Source: Acanthochromis polyacanthus (Eukaryota > Chordata > Actinopteri > Pomacentridae). Taken from it: a stretch of DNA of 64,000 nucleotides. Location: NCBI RefSeq assembly GCF_021347895.1, contig NC_067119.1, forward strand, positions 8,754,534-8,818,533. The letters are read 5' to 3'. A program made the position numbers and the translations under genes. How positions within the stretch are numbered: the first letter of the stretch is position 1; each line of letters opens with the position of its first letter. Under the pieces are notes generated by a model. That model saw nothing but the letters and a program-made list of their open reading frames with translations. It was not told the DNA's origin and did not search any database. Below, in pieces: positions 15,101 to 25,500 of the stretch.

Positions 15101-18100
15101 CAGATAAGATGCCTCACCAAAGCATCAATATGCAAGAAAATATTCACAAACACACTTAAAAACCACATTCCAACATCGCTTTTACAATCATTATGCAAGC
15201 CTCCTCATCACTTCCACAGTCTCAGCAAAGGTGCATTTACCTACAGTCAGCACATCTTATTAAATCAAGAGGAAGAGAGAACTGATGTCTATTGTTGCAG
15301 ACATGCAAAACATGCCTACCTATTTTTCTTCATTAAATCTGCTCAACTAAAGTAAGATTTAGTCGACCTTTTTAGAGTAGATGCATTTCCTGACATGACA
15401 AAAATATAGACCAGGAAACCACCAAACATCTGCAACCAGCAAAGCTTAAAGTATTTCAGGGTCAGATTCTAACAGAATTAGGCTACAAAGCATGTTTTCT
15501 GCTCTTGGAAATGAAAAATGTTTAGGCAGATTGAAGAGGTGCATATATTGAAAGAGGGTAGATGCATTTTCAGACACCTGGAAGGCATCGACAGAGAGAT
15601 TCAAAGCAGAGAATTTCCCATCATGCATGCAGTGGGTTTCAACACTCATCATATTGCACTGCCTCCATAAAAGAATCACTAAGGAAGACGAGAAAATCAA
15701 CAACCCTGACTCTAGCATTAAATCAAATCTGCAATAATTGTGCTAGCTACATATTATACACCTTCCTGGACATTTCATAGACTCAGGGAATAGCAGACTA
15801 ATGATTGTGAAGCACTCTAACAGAGACACTTAGGCTCTGTGTGATCACTTGCAGACAAAATAAACTCCTTCTACTGTAATAACACGATGAGGAGGGGACG
15901 GAAAACAGCCCAGACAGACGAGGAAGTAGCAGGTAGCGAGGAAGCGGCCAAGTGGGGAAGATGAAAACTAAACACACAAGGGTCTGGACTTTGATCCAGC
16001 TGCACAGAACAACGGGTGGTACCGGCGGCTGGAGAGCGAGGGTTTGCGGTGGTGGGCTGTCTGCAACTGATGCTCCAGCTGAGGAAACATGATAAGAAAC
16101 TGGAGAAAGCTGATGCTGGAGCGCGAGGAATGAGCCTCGAGCTACCTCAGCCCCATCATCACAGGAAGTTGTCTGCTACCTTTCGCAACTCAATAAAAAA
16201 AAAAAAAACCTTCAGATTTCTCACAGGCTCCTGTTTCCTCAGAACAATCATTGAATTTTTTTTTCTTAAAATCCCTGCTAGAAGGGAGTTAGTGGGGGTG
16301 TAAACAAGTGGAGCGGGAGCCCCAACCTTGACAGATCACTGAAGCAGACAAGTGGAACACTCCCAACTGGGTTTCTGGCTCAGCTGAGGCTTTGTTCCAA
16401 CCCCTGATTCTCGTTAGTTAGCCGCCGAGGAGAAGAAAGGAGGACTGTGTGGAGTCTGCATCCACAATACAGTAAGACCGAAATATCTGGCCGATTCTGG
16501 ACTTTTCATTACCACCACACCCATACGGTCTGAACAACGACGACAGGCAATGCCAAGCAACAAACGAACAGCTTGGAAGCCCGTGGTGCCGATTTTTTTT
16601 CAGGCACTGTAAGAGGACACATTCATGTCATTTAAATGTTTAATCGATGCTCTTCATGCACGGCAGACAGAACAAATCTGACCCTAAATCATCACATTTG
16701 AGGCCATAAAGAGCCCACATTATGCTTAATTTAAGATATACAAGTCTATTATGGGGTATATATTTTCATGTTTTAAAGTTGACACATAATATATCTCATA
16801 TTGTACATTTCTGCAACACTTCTCCTTAATTTCTGCTTGAAACGCTCCATTTTAGCTCCTGTCTCTTTAAGAGCTTACTCCCGAGAAGTCCCGTGGTGAG
16901 GTCAACAACATTGGCGCTAAAGATTTATCCACATGCATATATTTTTAACTGACGTGTTTTTGTCCCCTAATTTAATACACAACAAATGATTTTCTTCTGT
17001 AGTGTCGCTATGCTACAGCTGTGTTACGACATTCGTTGTTTGTAGTTCCATTGTAGCTCGTTGGCTAGCTACAGTTTTAAACAATGGCGGCGGTAGCTAC
17101 AAAATCCAATTCGGGTAACTGTAGAAGCTTAAAAAAGACCCAAGCCCTTAGGACTATGAGAGCTTTTGAAGTAATCATAGAAGAAAAATGTGGTTTGTAC
17201 ACTTTGTAGAGTTTCGATGGCGTACCACAGCTTCACGGTGCAATGCACGAGCAAGTGAAGAGACGCACTGTTTGTCACAGAAGCACTTCTCGCACTATTC
17301 TGTGTTTTATTACATTCAAATTCTCAATAACATTGTTGCCATGTTTGCTTTTTTTTCCTGTTGTCAGAGAATGAAAAGAATATGAAATGGTGACTGAAAC
17401 ATAGCTTATTAGGACTAAATTTTAATCAATCTGCTGCCTTGTGCTGCTAAAATCCTGATTTTATCAGTGTGAAGTCATCTGACAAACTCACCATCTATAC
17501 ATGTTAAAGTGAATGTTGTGTATTTTCATAGAATTTATCGCTGCAATCAAAGTCAGAGAGCACAAGAAGAAAAAGTTGATGCTGTACTGGTCTGTGCTTG
17601 TAAAATATCCACCATGTCCACTTGTTTCATATACTGACGAAACTTTTTTACTTTGCTAGAGGGTTTACAGAAACTTAGATTTTAACAAAAGGCAGACTTT
17701 CGTCCTCTGTTGCCAGTTTATCTCCACAATTTTGCACCTAATATGTAAACATTAGCTTTACATTTCCAGTTGTGCTGTACCATTTAATGACATACGGTTT
17801 GTCAAAATTCAAAAAAAAACTTGAATGAAACTGTAATTTAGCTTCCTTGGTGCAAAATGGATCTTTTAGACTATTCATTGAATCTGTAAAATAGTTGACA
17901 GATTAACTGATAGAAAAGCAGTAATATAGTGGAAGCCCTGCTCAGGGTAAAGGCGAGAGAAACAGTCCAAGTAGAAGTCGCTCTGGGGAGGAAATAATCG
18001 CAAACTGTGAGGGAGCTGCTCATTTTTTGTTGTGCAAATATGTTACATTGTGACGTACATAAGCAACAGGGATCCTCAAACAAGGTTCTTCAGGCAGTAA

Positions 18101-19972
18101 TTTTAGTAAGAGGGACTAAATCTCTTAGGGTTTTGTGAGTTCAGAGACCTTCAAAATGCAAAAAAAATGATACACAAAGAACCAAAAACACATTATATGG
18201 GCTCTTTAAGTTGCTCATTACATGCTGACCACCACAGATTAACAGTGTAGTCGATGGCAGACATGCTAAACTCCATCGCATATAAGTTCAGACCTCGAGA
18301 CACTTTAATCCTCTGCACCACAGACCTAGTAAGTAAACTAGACATTGAAGGAAAATCTACCATCAAACAATCTACACAAGTGATCACCTCCTTAAAATTC
18401 TGCTCAGAGCTGCTTTCAAACCACTTGGCGTGAGGATTTGTTCTCTAATGAATAGCAGAGGCCTGACAGAGGGAGATGGCTCAAACCATCCGGGCCAATC
18501 ATGCTTGTTTTTTTTTGTTTTTTTACTCCCCGATTGTTCTGAGTTGCCGTGAACTCAGTCCTCTCCGCCACTCCCAATTCTATATTACCTATAGTTTGAC
18601 TGAAGGGAAGGGGAGGAAACACACACACACACAAAAAAAACTCCAGCTACAGAAAAAGAACAGGAAAAACAAGGCAAAACACATCCACACCACAATATGA
18701 CGACACAACCTCAAAGCACGAACAACAACACACTAAAAACAGTCTACCAAGGAAGTGAGGCCTACTTTGACAGGCTTTTTTTCAGACTTTCAGACGACGA
18801 GTGCATCAGTGAGTCTCTGCAAATGCAAACGTTGGCTCATACCTTTAAAATGTGATTTCATTCACCTGTTGCAATGCACCTTCCTGACACAGTGACCTCA
18901 CATTTATGTGTCATTCAAAGAGACTGGTTATTCAGTTTGCAGAGCTCAGTAATTTATACTGTGGTGCAAGTCATGGTGACACAGTATGTCTGGTATGGAC
19001 ATGTCAAAACCTACGTATTGCACAATACCCTGAGCAGAATGATGGAAGCAGCCAGGTGTGAACAGAAAAGAAGCATTTGACAGGTGATTTAACTCTAATT
19101 TCTCTTTCAGGTGTCAAGAAACCGACATAAAATCATCTGCAGGGGTGATCTATTCAGTTCTGCTGCCTTTAAAATTGATTATTAGGGGTTTTCTGTTGCA
19201 AAGCATCAAGGACAGTGTGATATCCCGGCTTTAGACATGGCAAAGGGTGCTGAGAGACCTTTCACCGACATGATTTCTGCTTGCTATTTAACACAAGAGC
19301 AGTAGCTGAGCCGCTGCCTGGCCTACATCCCGGTGGCTTGAAGACAGATGTTGAGCTCTTCTTCTAGCTAATGCATATGTGGGGCAAAGCCAGAGCAACA
19401 AACAATTACATAACAATGACAGGATATCCAGGGATTAAATGAATACTGGCACGAATGCCAACGGGGGACAACTTGGCAAACTGGATGCTGGTTTCTGGTA
19501 AAAGGAGGTCAAATGTCAAGTTTGTGTGGAGACAAAGGGTGCAATCACAATATATAAAGGAAATGCATGGTTCTTGTTAGATTTTTTGTTCAGTGGAGGC
19601 AGGAAATATGGAAATGCATGCATGCATTTTGCACAGAATCGCAAAATAAACGCAGATTTATGTATCAGAAGGCACTTTGCTGCTTTAAAGCTGCAGGATT
19701 TTGTTCAGCTTGGTGAAAAGCAGCTCCATGCGCTGCAGTACACCCTTCATGGAGGCACAGTGGGGCATGCACAGGCAGATAGCCCCAATAAAGGCTCGGT
19801 CACCCAGTGAATGAACACTCCCTGCAGGTTATCTCCCAGCGATCTGAAGATCTGCTTACCGTGTCCGGTTCCGGAGAAAGATCAGTTTAATCAGGGGGTG
19901 TGTGAAATTCACCAGCCCGTTCTTGGAAATGCTGGTGACCCGCAGCCTGTGGTCCAGGATGTGCAAGTCCAT
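3019..19972 (-). CDS. castor1: castor1, cytosolic arginine sensor for mTORC1 (exons 1-5, 3' part outside window)
   Basis: CASTOR1 is a cytosolic protein of tandem ACT-like domains. It binds arginine, and without arginine it binds and inhibits GATOR2, which lowers mTORC1 activity. The joined exons 19972-19860, 11545-11475, 6815-6622, 6095-5960 and 3142-3019 encode residues 1-212; human CASTOR1 has about 329. Evidence includes the N-terminus MDLHILDHRLRV, CKFFSLTETPENYTVV, GVTKIAKSVIAPLA, HVSVFMLSTYQTDFIL and SLDPDTLPSIATTLIDVLFY. From recall of the human protein, Ser111 (arginine contact) and the YQTD motif (GATOR2 interface) correspond to S113 and Y120-D123 here, all kept. The second ACT half, with the other arginine-binding Asp, is off the left edge. 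THPLIKL and IYKEVGGESVPV fit CASTOR1 better than CASTOR2. Intron 1 is 8.3 kb. Confidence 0.95.
3366..3535. repeat. Common teleost interspersed repeat (SINE-like)
   Basis: Contains the string pattern 'tttatatagcgcc', 'ctcaaaacgctttacag', 'agcaagcccaaaggcgacagt', 'ggcaaggaaaaacaccctt' and 'gaagaaacctcg'. I recognise this as a very widespread fish genome repeat. A short (ttcaa)n tract at 3372-3391 marks one end. Its class name is not certain to me. Confidence 0.7.
4570..5419 (-). repeat. Interspersed repeat family R, copy B
   Basis: Read on the minus strand, the core (about 5062-4570) follows the same order of blocks as copies A and D: 'agtcaccatt', 'gggcactt', 'gaggtgcaggactt', 'gcagtgaaaaatg', then 'cactgcttggggtt'. 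Near 5377-5419 it has an approximately 41-base match, inverted, to the start of copy A. Copies A and B are about the same length and face each other across castor1 exon 5. Confidence 0.6.
5960..6095 (-). CDS. castor1: castor1 coding exon 4
   Basis: Encodes residues 127-171, beginning VREKDLAVVVTTLEEEF and including IYKEVGGESVPV. Acceptor TACAG|GTG, donor GAAG|GTAC. The exon ends in phase 1, in a poorly conserved linker between ACT domains. Confidence 0.95.
6622..6815 (-). CDS. castor1: castor1 coding exon 3
   Basis: Encodes residues 63-126 after completing Glu62. It carries LQPSEHLQVESSIWLPLNVV, GVTKIAKSVIAPLA and the arginine/GATOR2 contact stretch HVSVFMLSTYQTD. A Ser/Asn-rich loop (SNGNASSSSQ) sits where mammalian CASTOR1 has SSHSGAAVQ. 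Acceptor CTCAG|AG, donor CCTG|GTGAGC; the exon ends on a codon boundary. Confidence 0.96.
9388..10052 (+). mobile_element. Tc1-like internal-deletion derivative (non-autonomous)
   Basis: The ends carry matching inverted termini, 'tactgacagtcaa' at 9388 and its complement ending at 10052, each next to a TA. The interior keeps only the two extremes of a Tc1-type transposase; the whole catalytic core is gone. It lies in castor1 intron 2 (6816-11474). The inner arms have diverged, so the exact length of the inverted repeats is uncertain. Confidence 0.75.
9673..9855 (+). pseudogene. Tc1 transposase remnant: helix-turn-helix plus C-terminal tail
   Basis: An open frame of 60 residues. MPRLSHEQRLWALGMVEAG to TIRSLVQ is the N-terminal paired-like helix-turn-helix of a Tc1-family transposase. 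It is joined directly to RRQIAAYIEANGGHTPY, which resembles the usual transposase C-terminus (ending GGHTRY-like). No DDE residues remain, so it cannot catalyse transposition. The deletion joint is in frame. Whether it is expressed is unknown. An upstream ATG at 9601 would add 24 residues unlike the family. Confidence 0.7.
11475..11545 (-). CDS. castor1: castor1 coding exon 2
   Basis: Encodes residues 39-61 (CKFFSLTETPENY... to GFK) plus the first base of Glu62. Acceptor TTCAG|A, donor AAAG|GTAA. The SLTETPE segment is a family signature in the first ACT domain. Confidence 0.95.
13989..14068. repeat. (GA)n / (GAGAGC)n simple repeat
   Basis: About 80 bases of GA dinucleotides interrupted by GC. 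The Ser-Leu-rich frames read from its complement are artefacts of the repeat. Confidence 0.95.
14195..14665 (-). repeat. Interspersed repeat family R, copy C
   Basis: On the minus strand it shows the family order: 'agaagccatgactgagtcag', then 'tggactgaactgca', 'agagcag', and at the far end 'ctgcttggtggttcgg'. The middle is diverged. It lies in castor1 intron 1. Confidence 0.55.
16708..18209. mobile_element. Non-autonomous DNA element with 'aaagagccca' termini
   Basis: The 5' end 'taaagagcccacattatg' (16708-16725) is the near-perfect reverse complement of the 3' end 'cattatatgggctcttta' (18191-18208). The interior has the fish-repeat phrase 'ttttagctcctgtctctttaag' near 16853. No transposase frame is present in the 1.5 kb. 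It sits wholly in castor1 intron 1. The superfamily is undetermined because no clear target duplication is visible. Confidence 0.6.
19860..19972 (-). CDS. castor1: castor1 coding exon 1
   Basis: Encodes residues 1-37 plus two bases of Arg38 (CG|A). The donor is CACG|GTAAGC. The start was chosen because MDLHILDHRLRV aligns with the family N-terminus MELHILEHRV. An in-frame ATG 66 bases upstream would add 22 residues not seen in the family. Confidence 0.95.
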
Positions 19973-20330
19973 ATTCCTGGTTGGCTTTGCAGCGTCTCTC
20001 CACTCGTGTGTTTGTTCCTGCAGCGGAGAGAGAGACACAGCTAAAGAGAGAAAAACGCCTCCTTCAGCTGAGCGATCTCATTCAAGTGTTCAACGTAGGC
20101 CCCGCTGCGTTTACCGACGACCGACAGCTCAGCGTCCCGCTGCGATCGTCTCACAAGACGAAAAAAACATCCGACGCAATCCGATTCCAGCCCCGCTGAA
20201 CTACTGTATATTCAAATAACAGGGACAGCCCCGACACGACACGCCCCCTCCCCTTAAAGCCGCAGCCTCCCTGTTGAATGGCTCCACATGGGAGGGACGT
20301 GGTCAAAGTAAAAAAAAAAAAAAAAAGCGA
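19973..20330 (-). promoter_or_regulatory. castor1: castor1 5' UTR and GC/CpG-rich upstream region
   Basis: The stretch upstream of the castor1 start is clearly richer in CpG (20070-20260) than the AT-rich surroundings, as expected for a housekeeping promoter. A possible splice acceptor (CTGCAG) precedes 20020 on the minus strand, so a separate 5' non-coding exon is possible. No TATA box was identified. Confidence 0.4.
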
Positions 20331-21109
20331 GAGCAGGTGACTTACGGTTCTTCTCAAAAATAAAAGCATGCAATCCAAATAAAAACTGCAAGTGGTCACT
20401 CCATCTCAAATCATCAGAAGTTTTTTTTTTTAAATAATAAACTATGTATGTTTAAACTGATATCTGTGTGATTTTAGATTAATATACAAAATACCAAAGT
20501 GTCACCCCGTGGTTCAGATCGCTTCACTAGCTTCCAGTTTCTGCCCGAATAAAATTCAATGATACCACCACCATAGATAGATCGATAGATAGACAGCTTT
20601 CCTGTTTTTAATTCTTGCCTTCTCCGGACCATCCTTGCTCTTCCTGTTTTCATCTTTCAAACACCTCTGACCGTGTGCACGGACGTGTTACGTCTCGGTG
20701 CGTCTGCAAAAAAAAGAAAAACAAAGGAAAAAAAAGAGCTGCCAGTGGAGGAGGCCCAGGAACAACGGCAGCAGCAGAATAATCAACCCAGAGCCATGAC
20801 TGAACACCGGCCCTCGCGGCCCAAACATCAGCCCGGCCAACCGGGAATTGTCCCAGTCCTCCCGATTAGCCACCCCGGGCCTGGCCGAAAGATAATAAAG
20901 ATATCAACCAACAGGGCTAATCGATATCTACACTCCTCTTCTCTGTGGTTCCCTGGTGGTGGAATGAGATACCAAACTGTTTGATCTGCAGAGTCCCTCT
21001 CAGACTTTATAAAAAGATTTCAAGAAAAGACTTGCAGCACCTGAGACTGTAAAAACTAAAACAAAAAAACAATAAATCTATTACACCGGCCTATCTGTAG
21101 ACCAGGGGC

Positions 21110-21131
21110 GGATCCAGATTAATTTTAGTGT

Positions 21132-21162
<31 letters not shown>

Positions 21163-21170
21163 GGGCACTT
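21110..21170. repeat. hAT-like terminus followed by (TG)n(G)n tract
   Basis: 'caggggcggatccaga' resembles the CAGGGG start of hAT-family elements. It runs into about 18 bases of TG and then about 20 G (21128-21165). The opposite end was not found. The segment lies between castor1 and the nipsnap1 3' end. Confidence 0.4.
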
Positions 21171-21235
21171 CTGTCCACACCACAGTTCTGTCACACCTCA
21201 ACTTGTTCTATAGCACTTATCCAGGTTGTTTTTAC

Positions 21236-21310
21236 CTTACTAGATCATTGCTTGTGTTGTATCTACTCCCAGATGTACGTCACTTTGGATAAAAGCATCT
21301 ACTAAATGAG
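21236..21310 (+). repeat. Fish retroposon tail ('ggataaaagc-tct-ctaaatga')
   Basis: 'cactttggataaaagcatct' followed by 'actaaatgag' matches the conserved tail shared by many fish SINEs and L2-type LINEs. Only the tail is recognisable. Confidence 0.6.
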
Positions 21311-21887
21311 TGGAATTTTAGAAAAGCACCTTTCGCAACTGTTAAGAAAATGCCCATTAACCCACTTTCAGCACATATTTTCCACACATTGACATTTGAG
21401 GCTATGCGTGGATGATGATATCTCAGGAACTATCATAGATATAAGCCTCAAAATTGCAAACAACCTCATATTAACTTTATATTACTAGTGTATCTCAACA
21501 AACTGGAATATCATAAAAAAAAAGTTGTAATTTTGGTCGGACCAGAGACTGAGTCAAGCTTAGCATCTGCCATCTATCATTAACCTCACTAATACTTATG
21601 CAGTTAAGCAGAAAAAATCATATAGCCGTGTGTCAAAGTCTTGTAGATATTTTCCCCAGAAGCACCACATTATTGAACATAGCTGTAAAATTCAATACAT
21701 AGTTTAGAATGTATGCCAAAACACCACCCCTGGAGCATAGTCCAAATCAGCACATGCAGACAAAGATAAAAGATTTGTTGAATGTTAATGTTTCACAGAC
21801 AGGGTCACTTATATAATCATAACTGAAATTCTTCATCCTAAAATATCAATTGAAAATTTTCCATTGACCAACAGACTGTTGGTCAAC

Positions 21888-21893
21888 TTTTAT
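21888..21893 (-). terminator. Candidate nipsnap1 polyadenylation signal (AATAAA)
   Basis: The minus strand reads AATAAAA about 600 bases after the nipsnap1 stop. It would give a 3' UTR of ordinary length. Other A-rich sites exist, so this is only a candidate. Confidence 0.35.
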
Positions 21894-22486
21894 TTTGAAA
21901 ATGCAGTCCACTTCATAGCAGAAGTCACAGTTGCTGCTGGCAGGCTCTTTACACATCCTACTGTAAATTTTAGTCAACAAAACAGATGAGGCAGTCTGAC
22001 AACATTCATTTTATCAAACACCTGTTGTACACTCATTGTTGTGAAGCTCAGCATGATTTCATTCAGTGTGATTTACAAATAGTCCTAAAAATCTGGGTGG
22101 GGATTAACCCTTCATTATGAAAAACCATTGCAAATAAAATTCAATAAGTAATGATAAAAACAAAAAAAGCAGCAAACATACTGCACCTCATTCTGCTTAA
22201 TCACAATGTAAAATCAGTCGGTGGCATGATAACCGCACAGCATGAGTCTGTATTTCATTAAGTTATTCTATTTTTCTTCGCATTTATGCTAAACTTCAGG
22301 AAATCTGCGTATTTCACTGCATCATTACAGTTCATGACTCACTGGCTGCTGTGCAAATACAAGGTCAGAAATCTTGTTTAGCACAGATCATCCTGCAGAT
22401 TTAAAAAAAAAAAATCCAGAAACAGTAAGAACAGCTCGGTCAGTGAGTTGCAGTCACTGAGCTGCTTGCAGTTCCAGCCCGCCCTC

Positions 22487-22551
22487 TCACTGTAAAGGTG
22501 AGCTCTTGGTGGGAATCATTATTCTAGACTCCATATTCCTGATCAAAGGCA
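22487..22551 (-). CDS. nipsnap1: nipsnap1 coding exon 10 with stop
   Basis: Completes Val257 and encodes [20 protein letters not shown], then TGA. Acceptor TTTCAG|TG. The C-terminus ...SPLQ is the same as in mammals. Confidence 0.95.
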
Positions 22552-25500
22552 CTGAAAAAAGACAGAAGAGAGAAAGAAACATGTTACAAACTCAGCTTTG
22601 TTAAAACAACATATACAGAGTGGAAATGAACACTTTAAACCACTGCAGAATTCTTAAATCACAGTTTTACCCTATTCTGATATATCTGAGACATACACTA
22701 TATTGCCAAAAGTATTCGCTCACCTGCCTTGACTGGCATATGAACATAAGTGACATCCCATTTCTAATCCATAGGGTTCAATATGACATCGGTTCACCCT
22801 TTGCAGCTATAACAGCTTCAACTCTTCTGGAAAGGCTGTCCACAAGGTTTAGGAGTGTGTTTATATGAATTTTTGACCATTCTTCCAGTAGCGCATTTGT
22901 GAAGTCACACACTGATGTTGGACCAGAAGGCCTGGCTCTCAGTCTTCACTCTAATTCATCCCAAAGGTGTTCTATCGGGTTGAGGTCAGGACTCTGTGCA
23001 GGCCAGTCAAGTTCATCCACACCAGACTCTGTCATCCATGTCTTTCTGGACCTTTTGTGCACAGTCATGTTGGAAGAGGAAGGGGCCAGCTCCAAACTGT
23101 TCCCACAAAGCTGGGAGCATGGAATTGTCCAAAATGTCTTGGTATGCTGAAGCATTCAGAGTTCCTTTCACTGGAACTAAGGGGCAAAGCCCAGCTCCTG
23201 GAAAAACAAGCCCACACCATAATCATAATCCCCCCTCCACCAAACTTTACACTTGGCACAATGCAGTTCAGCAGGTATCATTTTCCTGGCAACCACCAAA
23301 CCCAGACTGGTCCATCAGACTGCCAGATGGAGAAGTGTGACTGGTCACTCCAGAGAAGGCGTCTCCACTGCTCTAGAGTCCAGTGGCAGCGTGCTTTACA
23401 CCACTGCATCCCACGCTTTGCGTTGCACTTGGTGATGTATGGCTTGGATCAGCTGCTCGGCCATGGAAACCCATTCCATGAAGCTCTCTGCTGAAGCACT
23501 GTTCTTGAGCTAATCTGAAGGCCACATGAAGTTTGAAGGTCTGTAGCGATTGACTCTGAAGAAAGTTGGCGACTTCTTCACACTATACGCCTCAGCATCC
23601 GCTGACCCTGCGCCATCAGTTTACGTGGCCGACCACTTGGTGGCTGAGCTGCTGTCGTTCCCACACACTTCCACTTTCTTATAACACAGCTGACAGTCGA
23701 CTGTGGAATATTTAGGAGCGAGGAAATGTCACGACTGGATTTGTTGCACAGGTGGCATCCTATCACGGTTCCATGCTGGAATTCACTGAGCTCCTGAGAG
23801 GGAGCCATTCTTTCACAAATGTATGTAAAAGCAGTTTGCATGCCCAGGTGCTTGATTCGATACACCTGTGGCCATGGAAGTGATTGGAACACCTGATTCT
23901 GATTATCTGGATGGATGAGTGAATACTTTTGGCAATATAGTGTATGTCAGACTGAAATTAATTGAAGCATTTCCTGTTTTCAATAAGCTTAACATGTTTT
24001 ACAACCTCTGATAAATTAGTTATACATTGTTGAAACATTTCTGGTTATAGTTGTGTTTTTTGCAGAACAAAAACTTTTTGCAATTTAAATAAAGAAAAGC
24101 CTGCAAGACAATTGATCGACGGGGGATGAATTATCTGTCCATCATCTTAAAAAAACAACTAAGTTCTTGTTATGCTTACCTGCTCTCTGCTGCTGTTGCT
24201 TCTACAAACTGCTCTCGCTCAACTTATTAATTTTGCTGTCTTCACTTCTTAAGAGTTCACCTACAGGTTCTGTTCCCTACAACCCCTGAAGGAAATATGA
24301 ATTAATCTGTCCCTACGCTCTCAGATTTGCTTTATTTCACAAGAGCAATAAACTTCATGTTTAAATGTACAAGTTGCTGTCCATTATGACCACAAAAACA
24401 TGAATGCTGTAGTTTGTGCTAGAAACATTTAGGCAGAAATACACTCAAAATCTAAATATTTTCATAAATAAATACACCTAATAACACAGATTCTCAACTT
24501 AAGAGACTAATTTGGCCTGAAAAGCAGGAGATTCGTGATAAACTATCACCTCTTGCACTACCACAAAAAATATTGTACTGCACATTGCAAAGTTGCGTAT
24601 AAAAGTAATTTAATGAGACATAAAGTAGCTTTGGCTCAGTGGCAGATTTTTTTATTGGGAATATTTGTGAGGGCAGAGCTCTGCTGTCTTACCTGTATAA
24701 AACACATTTGCATCCCAACCCTCCTTCAGCCAGGCAGAGTTTCTGGTCTCCTCTCGGGACTGGAGGCTTTCATAGGCTATAAAACACACACACACACACA
24801 CAGTAATTTATGTGAGTCTAATAAAATATTCTGCTTAACTGTGGTTTCAAAAATAACCTAACGGATTTGGTTAATCCAAGTAAGAACGACAAAAGATGAT
24901 GTGATTTAAACCCCTTTTTTGTTTACTATTGTACCTGTTTTCCTACTTGTTACGGTTATATTTAATATTTGTGATTAAATTCAGACATCTACATTTTAAC
25001 AGGTAGAGCTGGTCACAAGTCAAACTTTATTATGTATATATTTGGAGTGGGTGCATCTTTTATGACACTAAAGCCACTTATTCTGTCCTTCTTGTTTCGC
25101 ATACAGTCCAGACAACAAGTATTTGGCCAGTTACACACTTTTTCAGTTTTCTCGGCTCTGTGTTTGTGCACTTTCAATTTGAAATACAACTGACCTTATA
25201 ATGAAGTCCCTGCTTCAAACATTACATTTTTTTGTGAAAGAATAACTTTTTAAAACACAATGCACACATGGCAAGAGGTCAAAAGCTAATTGACATTTAG
25301 TTAATAAATGTTTCTTGGCCAGCTGTGTGTTATTTCAATGTTAACTGCAGCACAAATGAGCTCACACATGGCTCAGAGCTGATTAAAAATGGCCATTTTG
25401 ATTATTTGGTTAATAAGTGCAAGGGTTTTTTAATACACAGGGGAATTTTTGAAGGTTTTAACCTGCCCTACAGGAAAACCACCACCAAAATGGCAAGAGA

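Noticed and set aside
3019..19972. CASTOR2 instead of CASTOR1
   Set aside because: THPLIKLIFL and IYKEVGGESVPV agree with CASTOR1; CASTOR2 differs at these positions. The 3' exons would settle it fully.
20673..20984. 103-codon plus-strand frame in a GC-rich patch
   Set aside because: It has low-complexity Lys/Gln/Pro content and lies next to repeat-like sequence between castor1 and nipsnap1. There is no splice or homology support.
22967..23494. 175-codon plus-strand open frame
   Set aside because: It lies antisense to the Tc1 transposase remnant in nipsnap1 intron 9 and has no protein-like features.
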